64,000 bases of DNA. Origin: Falciphora oryzae. Its lineage: Eukaryota; Ascomycota; Sordariomycetes; Magnaporthales; Magnaporthaceae. The number at the start of each line of letters is the position of its first letter. The stretch's first letter is position 1. A program made the translations under genes and the position numbers. The stretch lies in contig JNVV01000003.1 of NCBI GenBank assembly GCA_000733355.1, forward strand, positions 496,001 to 560,000, given 5' to 3'. This document shows positions 1 through 10,267 of this stretch, piece after piece. A model generated the notes under the pieces. The model worked only from the letters and a program-made list of their open reading frames with translations. It ran no database searches and was not told where the DNA came from.

Positions 1-110
1 ACATTATTAGTGGCTGTTGAAGAATCTGTGAGGAACACTACGCCTGCCTGTAATTACTGCAATATTGATCGTTTCTTTTGTTTCTTCCTTTCTGGTCATC
101 TCGGTGAGAT

Positions 111-265
111 TTAGGGTAAGCGAAAACCCACCCACGGGTCCTCAAAGGACCCAAAGCTTATTTTTTTTTTTGCTAACAAAATCTGAATATAGAAACATTT
201 TGTTAGCAAAAAAATCCAAGCTCTAGGACCCGTGGGTACCCATTTATGGGTTTTCGCCGACCCTA
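111..265. mobile_element. hAT-like MITE, copy 1
   Basis: A 155-bp non-coding element with terminal inverted repeats. The left end runs TTAGGGTAAGCGAAAACCCA and the right end is the inverse of a TAGGGTCGGCGAAAACCCA-type sequence. An inner hairpin (TTTTGCTAACAAAA against TTTTGTTAGCAAAA) lies in the middle. The flanks GGTGAGAT (103-110) and GGTGAGAG (266-273) match at 7 of 8 bases and look like a decayed 8-bp target duplication. TAGGG ends with an 8-bp duplication fit hAT-type MITEs. A second copy lies at 21255-21410. Confidence 0.7.
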
Positions 266-483
266 GGTGAGAGCCATCTGAATTTCAGGCTAGATCGCGA
301 GAAGAGAACATCCAGTTGGTTTAGCCAAAAGCACCCTGTTTCCCCCCAACAAGACGGTATACCCGTAACACGCACCGGAGGAACGGCGTGGCAGGGACAC
401 TCCTGCGCCGTGCCTGCTCTTACCACTTTGGATAGAGACACTTGTAAACCTTGGTCAGGCCCAAAGCTGTTGCTACCTATACA

Positions 484-1545
484 TCAAATCTTGAAGCCAT
501 CCGTCCTCTTTGTGAACAAGCCCTCTGGGTCCACTTTATCTCTGACCCGTCGCGCCAGCGCCTGATTCTCCGACCTCAGCCTGCCAAAATAACCTTGCCT
601 GTAATACCCACCGTTGGCGAACAGGGGCAAGTACACGTTGGGCAAGGTCCCGTTTGCTGTCAGGGCCAGGGTACGCTCCCTCACACCACCGTACGTGGCC
701 TGCATCGCCTGATCCACAGCCGGCCGATCTGCCTCGGGCAAAAAGCTGTAGCTGTACTCGATGATGATCCGGTCCGCGTCCTCGTCAAGATCCAGCGGGT
801 CCCCGCCCTTTGATCTGGCCACGGCCGCCATCGACCGCGGGTGGCTGGTAGGCGGTGCTGGCGATCAGTCCCGGCATGGTGAGGACGGTTTTAGACACGG
901 CGCGCCAATTTGCATGGATGCCCTCGAGCGCCGCGAGGCCTGGGTCCTCGGCCCCAGTGTCCGGGCTAGATGCTGCTGGCGGCGCAGGAAAAGGGGCTAT
1001 CTCGGTCCCGATGGTGTACACGCTGCCCCGGACCACGCCCTAGTTGTTCCAGCTGACCAGCTGGCTCATGGTGCGCGTCTTGCAGGTGTCGCTGAATGGC
1101 TTGATGGCGGTGAAGCTGTCGAACACGCCCGGCGGCGGGGTCGGGCCGTTGTAATACATGAGCATGGTCTAGGAGTCGATAGTGCACAGAGCCGCGCGCT
1201 CGGCTGTGAGGATTATGCCGGCCTTTGGGTCGGGGTAGTTGACGGTAAAGTCGCGGACAGCACGGAGCAGGGCGGCGTCGGTGGAGGGAGTCGAGTTGAA
1301 GAAATAATTCCCGCCTCAGATAAGCCCCTGAGGGTAAACCTGCACCACGAAGGCTGTCACGATTCCAAACCTATTGCCTCCCCCTTGAAGTACCTTGAAG
1401 AGATATGGATGGGACGCCCGGGTGACCGTAACAACGGAGGCGTTCGCCAAGACTAATTCGTAGGCCACGACGCTGTTGGCTGCCCACCCGTATTCGGTCA
1501 AAATGAAACTTGGACCTCCTAAGTGAGAAAGAGGTTAGAATGTTA
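484..1545 (-). pseudogene. FAD-linked oxidoreductase (BBE family) pseudogene, 5' truncated
   Basis: On the minus strand the remains of a berberine-bridge/6-hydroxynicotine-oxidase-type flavoenzyme can be followed. The FAD-binding half includes a GGGNRFGIVT motif near 1390-1350, and the C-terminal BBE substrate domain ends in YFGRLRSENQALARRVRDKV near 560-515. Three in-frame stops interrupt it: TGA near 1319-1321, TAG near 1170-1172 and TAG near 1038-1040. A one-base shift near 840 is also needed to join the last block. All three stops fit C-to-T changes of Arg or Gln codons. The N-terminal part of the FAD domain is absent because the frame runs into the transposon starting at 1546. Such enzymes oxidise alcohols, sugars or alkaloid-like substrates; this copy is dead. 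Confidence 0.8.
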
Positions 1546-2763
1546 GGGCATGTTCAATACTAAAGCGGTTTTTTGGTTTTTCCATACTATTTTTAAAACT
1601 CGTTGGAAAACTGGTTTGCGGATCTGAGCTAGGGGCTCCCTGGCCCTTGTAAAAAGTCTAATAAATATAGCTTTTGACCCGCCAGAAGTACTTTTTTTAA
1701 CCCCCTGGCCGGTTTTTTTTAACCTTATTTAGGCTCAATTCTCGATGTTGAAACAACGCCCGGGGTAGCCCTGTGCCCGTTCATGTATATTTGGGCCTGA
1801 TTTTCGGTGAGTTCACATCCAGGGGATACAAAGAACGTCTATTTATAAAAAGCAAAGGGCACAGACGCTCAAAATAGAAGCTATTCCCAAAAATAATAAC
1901 GACCCGTGCAAAGTCGTAATCCAGGGTCAAAGCAGGCCGGAATAGCCTCACATTCTAGCGGGTCCGAAGGGCCTCTGGGGCCGGCGGTAAGCTCGTTCGA
2001 AAGCCCAAAAGCCAGAAATTCTCGTAGTATATAAGGGGAAGCCTCTGGGAATTCGAATTCATGTGCAGAAAAAGTATTACAAAAATTAACCTACTTTAAT
2101 TACATTACCAACCCTACTTCCGGTACCATGCCTCGTCAACTGTCTCTCCGTTTCCGGCGCCGGCGCCAGGAACGCGAGAATCGCGCCCTATCTTTGCCCC
2201 TCGCCTCCCGTGACCTCTGCCGGGGAAACGGAGATCTTCCGGCCACCCAGATCACGTTGGGAACCCCGGCAGCCTCGTCGGAGGGCCGGAAGCCGGCGAT
2301 CTTCCTGATTTTACGACCCTTTTGACGCCCCGGAGTCGTCCCCTCCGCCCTCCCCTGCACCCTCCACGGCCACCTCCTTTATTGCAACCTCGCAAGCGAC
2401 CCAGGGCGCCTTCGTGGGGGGCTCCCAGGCCTCCCAGGAGGGCCCCAAACGATCCGATTAGACCGCCGATCAGTCTCGGCCTTCCTCGAAACCCTCGCGG
2501 AGGCCGGCCGGCAAGGGAAAATGAATCCGGCCTGCCCTGTCCCTCCCTGACCCTCTCTGATTAAGGGTAACACATGGCTTACGGGGCCTCCGTCCGCGTG
2601 ACTCGTTGGCCTGGAAAGTACTTCTGGCGTGTTAAAAGCTATATTTATTAAGCTTTTTGCAAGGACCAGGGAGCCCCTGGCTCGGATCCGCAAACCGGTT
2701 TTCAAACGGGGTTCACAAATATTATAGAAAAACCAAAAAACCGCTTTAGTATTAAACATGCCC
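1546..2763. mobile_element. PIF/Harbinger-like non-autonomous DNA transposon
   Basis: The element is 1,218 bp with long terminal inverted repeats of about 150 bp. The left repeat (1546 to about 1698) starts GGGCATGTTCAATACTAAAG, and the right repeat (about 2615-2763) is its inverse with scattered mismatches. TTA occurs directly on both sides (1543-1545 and 2764-2766), matching the 3-bp TTA/TAA target duplication of PIF/Harbinger/Tourist elements, whose ends also typically start GG(G)C. No transposase frame is visible, and internal open frames on both strands look like GC-rich noise. It cuts into the FAD-oxidase pseudogene. Class assignment rests on target duplication and terminal bases only. 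Confidence 0.75.
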
Positions 2764-3292
2764 TTAATCAAAGAAGGCCAAAGAGGGTCAGGGAAGGTCA
2801 GGGAGCGTCAGGGAGGGCGGAGGGGGACGACTCCGGGGCGTCAAAAGGGTCGTAAAAGTCGGGAAAATCGCCGGCCTCCGGCCCTCTGACGAGGCTGCCG
2901 GGGTTCCCAACGTGATCTGGGTGGCCGGAAGATCCTCCTTTTCCCCGGCAGAGGTCACGGGAAACGAGGGGGGGCAAAGATAGGGCGCGATTCTCGCGTT
3001 CCTAGCGCCGGCGCCGGAAACGGAGAGACAGTTGACGAGGCATGGTACCGGAAGTAGGGTTGGTAATGTAATTAAAGTAGGTTAATTTTTGTAATACTTT
3101 TTCTGCACTTGAATCCGAACTCCCAGAGGCTTCCCCTTATATACTACGAGAATTTCTGGCTTCTGGGCTCTCGAACGAGCTTACCGCCGGCCCTAAAGGC
3201 CCTCTGGATCCGCCAAAACATGAGGCTATTCCGGCCTGCTTTGACCCTGGATCGCGACTTTGCACGGGTCGTTGTTATTTTTAGGAATAGCC
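1880..3292. repeat. Large inverted repeat, arms 1880-2355 and 2800-3292
   Basis: The stretch 1880-2355 reappears in inverse orientation at about 2800-3292 with high identity, including the block around TACCGGAAGTAGGGTTGG. Weaker homology continues from 2540-2575 to 2764-2800, the left arm carrying about 180 bp more. The left arm lies inside the TTA-flanked transposon and the right arm just outside it. Either the transposon carries a passenger that also exists next door in inverse orientation, or two related elements sit head to head. No gene is recognised in either arm. Confidence 0.8.
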
Positions 3293-4424
3293 CGCATGTT
3301 GAAATAGTACGTACATGCAACTGGTCGGGACTAAACCTCGGTAAATAAGCTCAGGTTTTCTGCTCATACTGAGTTATGTGTTGCCTTCAACGATCCAACC
3401 AGATAGGAAACCTTGCATCAGCAATCCAGAAATAACAAAACGCTGGCGGTCATTATCAAATGGCCTACTTGTAAGTTAAGTCCCCTAAACCCACAATTTT
3501 AAGATCGTGGGAGATTCGTGCATGGCTTGAAGCTGGAGGAAGTCATAGAGGCAAGGTCCGAGCTCCAGTTTGTCAAGAAATGTGGCTAGCAATAAGACTC
3601 CGTAACCTGAAAGCCAGGTGTATCCAGGAATAGCTCGTAGAAAAGGCCAGCAGGTGAATTGCTAAATTTCTAATCTTTCAGAAAATCTTCATGGGCGTGG
3701 GCCGCCTTCCACCTGATCACTGGCTTTTTTATATTTCCCCGTCCCATATAGCTTCACCTTCAAGATATTATAAGCCTCCGAACTTCTTTGAACATATGTG
3801 CGGGAGCTATTCCGACCCGAGTCGAATCACCAGTCAATCGGGCACATTTCCGTCTGTCAACCTGCAGCTGGAGGCACGGTCGCAGTAACTACCATTCAAA
3901 GTCTGACCATTGTTCCTTGTTGTCTGCCTTGCCGTAGACTCACGCTGATTCGGGGAGCCTAATTATCTGTTTCACGCTCGCTTTGCAATTACTACCAAAA
4001 TGGTTCCTTAGTTACTAGCGAGGAAATCGGGAGTGATATTGGAAGAATTTTGTCGCCCGGTATGCCGGGAGTCATATTTGTGCCCGTGGCGGTGGCAATG
4101 CCCGAGTGCACCCACTGGTAATCGAGCAGGCTGCCTTCGGGGGGCCGAGCTAATGTGCTCTCTTGCTCTTAGCTGAACTGGACTCTGCCCATAAGCCTAC
4201 CGGCCAGCCACAAGGCATTCTTGATGGCATAATTGCCATTGAAAAGTCGGCCCTTTTGCATTCCCAAACACTAGCCTTTGCCATATTAAAAAGCCTTCCT
4301 CGCCCTGTTATTCTGCAACTGATTGGTTCCCACCTCAGTTCTCTATCCATTGACGTCGGTCAGGATGCTCCTCTCACAACAACCAATCACTCCCAATCAC
4401 TAGTCGAGCCCGGGCATTGGTATC
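3293..4424. other. Intergenic, no gene recognised
   Basis: Only short unrelated open frames are present. The missing N-terminal exons of the FAD oxidase were looked for here on the minus strand and not found. The last part is upstream sequence of the membrane-protein gene at 4425. Confidence 0.5.
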
Positions 4425-5585
4425 ATGTCCGACATCAAATTCCAGGGATGGACCCAAGACCTCAACGACGGGCGTGGGACGGCCAGCATTATCTGGTCCT
4501 GTGCTGCCACGATATTCCTCACAACCTGGGCGGCACATCACCCGGTGGTGAGCCAGACAGGGTTCAAGCATAGGCTCGCCAGATTCGTCAGGTCCATTAC
4601 CCTCCCCGAGTACCAGGCCTTTCACGCTATTGACCTTCTTATCGGCGCTTTAAAACTACGCAACAATATCTGTATGCGTCCGGGCTGGAAGGGCTGGAAG
4701 CTATGCCAGGCGTTCCATGTAGTCATCGGCGGGTGGGAGCTCGAGGAGACGACGTACCAACAGCGGCGACCTCGGAAGCTGATGGCGTGGATGGCCTTCG
4801 CCGCCGGGATGTTCCAGAGCACCTACACGTACGACGACTTTGCCGGGCCCAAGATTGTTGCGCACAAGCAATATTCCAAAGCCAGCCCATCGACATTCGT
4901 CGACCTGGTCAAGATGTCAAAGATCCTGAACCCCGACGCGCCGTCCCCAGAGGATATTCGCAACCGAACCGGGTTCGATCGACTCGCCAAAACTTTCACG
5001 GTCTTCCAGGTCCTCTGGTTCCTCACCAGCATCACATGGCGCCTTGCAACGAAGCGCCACCTATGCCTGCTGGAGGTCCTGACGGTTGCGTACGTAGTTT
5101 GCGGGCTGAGCGTGTATACGGCTCTGTTCTGCTGCCCTCAGGTGGTCAAGGAGCCATCCATCGTGGCCGCGAGTGGGACTCTGGCGACGACAAACATGCC
5201 AAGTACCATGCCCTCGATCCTAGAGCTGGATAGCCGGAAAAGCTACTTGCTCTGGGGTTTAATGGGGAGTGTTTGCGCGAGTGTTTACCTTGCCGCTTGG
5301 AATTACCCCTTTAATTCTGACATGGCTCGTTGGCTATGGCGCGGCAGCTCTATGGCCATGTTACCTTTGACAATCCTGCAGCGGCGAATCGAACAGCGGG
5401 CGACTCGGATCGATAACAAATACCTGCCGTGGAGGACCTGGATCGCGTGGGAGCTTCTGTTGTTCTCGTTGGTGGTGCCGCGGCTAATTCTCATCGGCGT
5501 CGGGCTGTGGGCGCTGGAGCTGATGCCGTCGGATGTCTATGACAAACCTCAATGGGAGTCGTACATCGGGCACTTTGGGTCATGA
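4425..5585 (+). CDS. Multi-pass membrane protein, fungal family of unknown function
   Basis: A 386-residue protein. The N-terminal block GWTQDLNDGRGTASIIWSCA, followed by a hydrophobic segment, is typical of a widespread filamentous-fungal membrane-protein family with no assigned biochemical role. Hydrophobic segments lie near residues 22-43, 195-215, 220-243, 280-300 and 345-370, so at least five membrane spans are likely. The stretch around residues 60-85 fits the family poorly and could hide a short intron (a GTACCAG donor-like site lies near 4609), but the frame stays open, so a single exon is given. The chosen ATG places the conserved block directly at the start. The function is unknown. 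Confidence 0.7.
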   Translation: MSDIKFQGWTQDLNDGRGTASIIWSCAATIFLTTWAAHHPVVSQTGFKHRLARFVRSITLPEYQAFHAIDLLIGALKLRNNICMRPGWKGWKLCQAFHVVIGGWELEETTYQQRRPRKLMAWMAFAAGMFQSTYTYDDFAGPKIVAHKQYSKASPSTFVDLVKMSKILNPDAPSPEDIRNRTGFDRLAKTFTVFQVLWFLTSITWRLATKRHLCLLEVLTVAYVVCGLSVYTALFCCPQVVKEPSIVAASGTLATTNMPSTMPSILELDSRKSYLLWGLMGSVCASVYLAAWNYPFNSDMARWLWRGSSMAMLPLTILQRRIEQRATRIDNKYLPWRTWIAWELLLFSLVVPRLILIGVGLWALELMPSDVYDKPQWESYIGHFGS

Positions 5586-6494
5586 TAGCGCCAAACCAAT
5601 GGGGAAGGTTGCCGTGCGGAAACACCGTTCAAAATAATATCCAATACCAATATTGTGTTGCTAGGCGCTGGAGCAAGAGGATGTGAATGGGGTCGCGTGT
5701 CTGCATATTGCATCGCATTCACCAATGAATTTTCTTGAGCGGAACGTCGACTCGAGGAAATCGGCCGTCAAATTTGCAACGATGATGAATGGAGCACCGT
5801 GGAAGCCCTTTGCTTGGAAGAATAGACGGCTGTGGCTGAGCAGGTGCGCTCGGTGCCGAAAGGTTGTCTGGATGATGTCAGGAGGAGTGTCGGGGCCGTC
5901 GGTCAAATTTTGAATGCTGTAAATACGAATACTGCGCAACCTGGCCGACTGCGTCTGACAGATTCCCAGCGCTGCTCCTGCGACAAAAGGTCAAGGATGG
6001 CACTTGGTGCTCACCAGCTTGCATCGACGCTGTCAGCCAAGCATCGGTTCTACGGCGAAGCAGACCGTTCTGGGGGGCTCGATTTCGTCATGACGAATCC
6101 AAAGGGGTGACGGATTCGGTGCTTACGCCCTTGCTTTGTGTGCACGGGGCGCAGCACACCACATGGAGACCCTGCATTCCCCGCAAAAAAACCAGCCGCA
6201 GCGTGGTCACGATGAAGTCATGCGCCATGGCCAAGAAAGGCTCGGTGGTGTGAAAGGCGGAAAAGATGCCTACAAGGCGTTGACGAACTGACAAATTGGC
6301 CGTTTATGGTCTCTTGGCCAATCCGGCACTCTGTTTAAAAAGAAGGCAGTCTGTCAAGCCCCTCATGTTTTTGGGTTAGCGAACTCGAACCATCAATCCA
6401 AGCCAAAAGCAAAACCAAAAAGACCCGACTCCTTGGTCGAGCCACAAGCTCAGAGCCCAACACCATCTGGCGGCCAAACACGCACAACCACACA
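5586..6494. other. Intergenic, no gene recognised
   Basis: Small open frames occur on both strands (for example 5661-5939 minus) but show no family motif. The last 150 bases, with CA-rich sequence before the ATG at 6495, look like the 5' leader of the RCR-like gene. Confidence 0.5.
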
Positions 6495-6738
6495 ATGTAC
6501 ATCCCGACTTCAGAACAAGCAACAGAGGCCGTTCGCCTGGTGGCGCGGCAGGTATACTACCCAGCCCAGCGCCGACGATACATCCACCCCGGCGCCATAT
6601 TTGGCATCGCCGCCGCCGGTCTCGCGGTCATCATGGTGGCGCTCTGCTGCATCCTCTCGCGCAGGCGACGCAGCAGGAGAGCCATGGTGGCCGGCGGGAC
6701 GGCCCCGGCACACAAGTGGGGAGGAGGTTGGAACACCC

Positions 6739-6769
<31 letters not shown>

Positions 6770-6995
6770 GCCCAACGTCGCCCATCAAAACGGAGGAAGC
6801 TACTACAACCCGGGCTCGACGGCGCCTCCGCCCTACGCCCCGCCCCAGCAGCAGGCCGGAGGGCCCACGCCCATGGCGCCGGCTTACACCGCGAATCACC
6901 ACGGCGGCCAGGGTCACAACGCCGACTATTACGGCTCGACAAACCCGACGCCCGAGGTGACCGGCTTGCATAACCAGAACAACGGGAGGTGGTAG
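6495..6995 (+). CDS. RCR-like single-pass membrane protein with PPxY motif
   Basis: A 166-residue protein with a short outer part, one membrane span (about residues 33-54, GAIFGIAAAGLAVIMVALCC) and an immediate RRRRSRR stop-transfer stretch. The cytosolic tail is rich in Asn, Gly, Pro and Tyr. It contains PPPYAP, a PPxY motif of the kind that binds Rsp5/NEDD4-type ubiquitin ligases. This layout matches fungal Rcr1/Rcr2-like proteins (Congo-red resistance, sorting of plasma-membrane proteins). An AAC microsatellite at about 6741-6770 encodes a run of nine Asn and may vary in length between strains. The family assignment is by layout, not strong sequence identity. Confidence 0.75.
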
Positions 6996-7364
6996 TTGAT
7001 CGTCGCAAACACGGCGATGTGAAATAATGTGTAGGAATAGGGAGGGGATGCGATGAGGGAGGGCCGTGGATGTGTGGAGCCTGACCGCGCTGCCACTTTG
7101 GATTTGCATGCGACATTTTCTCTATATCCAACTTTTTCTCATTGTCTTATACTGCAACTGTACCAAGCGACATTAGAATATTACGACGCACACGCCAATA
7201 ATAACAATAATTCCGCATATACCTCGCAAAGGCTTGCTCCAAGGAAAAAAATCTCGTCGAACGCGGCAATATGCAGGCGGGGCAACAATGCCGGCCACCT
7301 AGGGGAGGTACGAGCAGCTGCATATAAGGTGGGGAGAGCGATCTATCCGCATGAAAATCTCCAA

Positions 7365-7435
7365 GCGTGTGTGGTTTAAGGGTAAAATCCATCGTTGCCA
7401 TCGATGGGCTCCCGGTTCGAGTCCGGGCACACGCA
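7365..7435 (+). tRNA. tRNA-Gly (anticodon GCC)
   Basis: A 71-nt cloverleaf without intron. The acceptor stem GCGTGTG (7365-7371) pairs with CACACGC (7428-7434), and the discriminator is A7435. The anticodon stem CATCG/CGATG encloses the loop TTGCCAT with anticodon GCC at 7397-7399. The T arm is CCCGG-TTCGAGT-CCGGG. The variable loop is short. The upstream sequence is A-rich and a T-rich stretch follows within 25 nt (CTTTTCTCTTTCTTTTTC), consistent with RNA polymerase III termination. Confidence 0.93.
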
Positions 7436-10267
7436 ACTTAAAATCTTTTGCCTTTTCTCTTTCTTTTTCTATGCGATACCTTCACTCCTCACACGCCAAC
7501 TTAGCTGCTCCCTTCTTTTTCCTAGCGACGCCATTGTTTTCCACGTCCATTTCTCCCACCATCCTCCGCGATACCGTTGCTCTTCACCTTTCAACCCGCC
7601 ACCGACAGCTAAGCAAATTTCCAAACTGATGATGTCAATGGGCCAGGTCTAGGCCCTCCATTGCGTCGCCGCCCACCTTCTTGGTACGGACACATCAAAC
7701 ACCTTGGACCGCGGGTAAACGCCAAGAACCAAAGATGAGAAGCCGTGACCCGTTGCTGTCTGTTACTTTGTCGCTACCCGGTCAGCCGGTGATAGCTTGA
7801 GGGTGTGGTCTAGGATCAGCGCCCGCGACGGTGGATCTCGACCTCGACGTTCAATCTTCAAGTAAGGTTCGTCGGCCCGCTACCGCCCCGCAGGCTCGGG
7901 CTTGGCCACAAACTCTCCGCCGAGGCAGGGTCTAACGATCCCGGCCGTCATCAGGCAGCAGAGGTCATGTTATCTCCTGCGAACCGAGACGTATCAGCGG
8001 TATCCTACAGGGACCCAGACTGCATCTTTAATTTGTAGGCCTCGCTTCGCCAACATGCAGATTTGTCAATGAAGATCTGTCGAGGTGTCAACGTCATGAT
8101 CAGCGCCCCAGATTGCACTGCCTACAGTGGTGCTACTCTGTCGCTGTGTCTGACAAGCACGTCAAGCCCCTTGCAGTAGGTCGAGGGGCGCAGAGACTGT
8201 CAGGCCTGCGTATTGCTTGCAATCGCGACGTTGGCATTGGCACCACCAACACCGCTAACATTGTGAGCATCCCGCTTCGACGACTTAGCATCAATGAACA
8301 TGCTTCTCTTACCCCCTACACAAGCACAAAGCAGGACTACCTACCCAACAAGCAATATCCCAAAGACCACGCAAGAACGCCCCATTATCTTGACACTACC
8401 AAGACAAAATGTCTCCCACGTAGGTACCCCTGTCCCTGAGCCACACACAAGGCCCTTGCGCAGGCCCTCAACACCGGCAGTTGGAGAAGAAGCTTCCCTC
8501 TCTGGAGCACAAGACTCTTGGTCCGATACTGACTATCGGTGGCTGGTTTCACAGCCGTCGCTTCTCCCTCTCCAATCTTTCGCCCGCCAAGAGGGCTGAG
8601 AACCAGGTCGTAGCTGCCTGCAAGGGCAACCAGCGTCGCTAGTTTGACTCGACGGCGACGGCCTCGACGCTGGGCAAGATGTCCGTTGTCGGGGTTCGGC
8701 AGCACCTGCCGCTCACCATCTGGGGCTGCACCACGGTCAACCGCGTCTAACCGTCTCGTCTATTGTCGGACCGTGTTTGACCTGGGCGAAAGCTTCAGAA
8801 TTGCCCCGTAGGGCCTGGGCCAAGAAAGACTACCAAACCGTTGAGGCGTCGCGGTGGCGGCGATGGCGGCGATGGCGGCGATGTGTGGTATCGGGTTTGA
8901 GAAATCTTTGGAGGAAAAACCAGCGGGTGCAAGCGGATTATAGAACCATTTTAGACTCAGCCATCAGATACCCCCGTGCTAATCAGATTAAAGTGTGTTG
9001 AAATCTCGTCTTGTCTCTCCGGCCTTTACGGCCAGTTCTTCCGTCTGCATCAGGGAAACTGCTACGCGCGGCTGGGCGCCAACAGAATGGCACCTTTAGC
9101 TTTGGTCTGGTCGGGGATGGTTATTTGTGCTCCCTCTTTTTACGTTTGTGTTTTTCATCGCGCAGAAAGCTGAAATGTTTCGCACACAAGCCCGTAATCG
9201 CGTGGATACAGGACGGTCTAGTCAAGCAGTGCTGCTTTGTAACCGCCAAGCTGGGAAAAGGCAGGTTCGTCGCGTCTCGCTGCTGTTGCATCTAGATTTT
9301 GCCTTTCGGGGCCGCTTTGGCCCACCGTCGACAATAACAAAATAGGGTTTACCAATAGCAGCCGAAAAGGGGACCCCGTTTGCCCGCGCTGCACCCCGGA
9401 TTGGGTGTCCGCACCGGCAGCCCGGCACTGGGTCATGCTCGGGCGTTGGCGCGGGCGGAGGCATGCAGCTCGCTGACCTGCGGCTTCTTTTCCATAGACT
9501 CTGTACTGTTTCTCCACAGAGGTGACGCAGACGCTGCCGCTGCCCCGCAGCGAGACTGCGCAGTCCCAGCCTGGCCTGTCCCGGTCGAGGTCGCGGCGGG
9601 TTGCTTGCCGCCCCTTTGCCCAAAAGATTTCCCGATCCTGCTGCGTTTGCCCTGATACCTCATCATCACATATAGTATAGCCTCCCTTATGTGTGGCATA
9701 ACTGCAGGCGTCGTTTGCAATTCGTCTCGCAATTATTGGGACGACGATGTGAGCACGCACGCCCGCTCGGGCGTTGGCGGCCATCCCAGGGCCCGGGCAG
9801 CCTCTCCCGGCGCGGGGTCAAACCGGGCTGTGCGTAATTATCTTCTCCCGAGCAAGGGCCTTTCCTGCAGATGAGGAGTTCTCTACTGCTGAGACGCACG
9901 CGCTGACGACGCTGTCGCCGCTTGGTCGTTTCTTCCATATATCTCGACGTCTTCTCGAACCTCGGGGCATCTGGCCCTCCTCCCTCTACCTCTTCACCAA
10001 GCCGTTAGCCCCTGCGGCAGAAGTCACAGAGAGTTTCTACCTTCGCCACCGCCCGTCGACCGGGCACCATTCATTCTAGCTCACAGGAGAGCATCGCAGG
10101 TGAGGACTGGTCGTGGTTGTTTATACCGCTTCTCATTCATTGTTCCATCTATCAGTGGCCTCCACAACTCCCGCCCCGCCCCCTTGCTATTCTCCAAGGA
10201 CATCTAACCCTTGACATATAAGTGGTTTAGTAGTTTTAGTTTGCAAGCCCCAATACGCTTTGCCAAC
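7436..10267. other. Long intergenic stretch with no convincing gene
   Basis: About 2.8 kb. Open frames on both strands (for example 9218-9784 minus) show no recognisable motif. At 8469-8640 (plus) an open stretch reads like a protein end (TIGGWFHSRRFSLSNL) but has no confident start. At 8851-8881 there is a GGCGGCGAT triplication. The last few hundred bases are the upstream region and leader of the FAS1 gene. Confidence 0.5.

Noticed and set aside
6510..7131. Minus-strand frames with poly-Leu, poly-Val or poly-Cys runs
   Set aside because: They are translations of the AAC microsatellite of the RCR-like gene in other frames.
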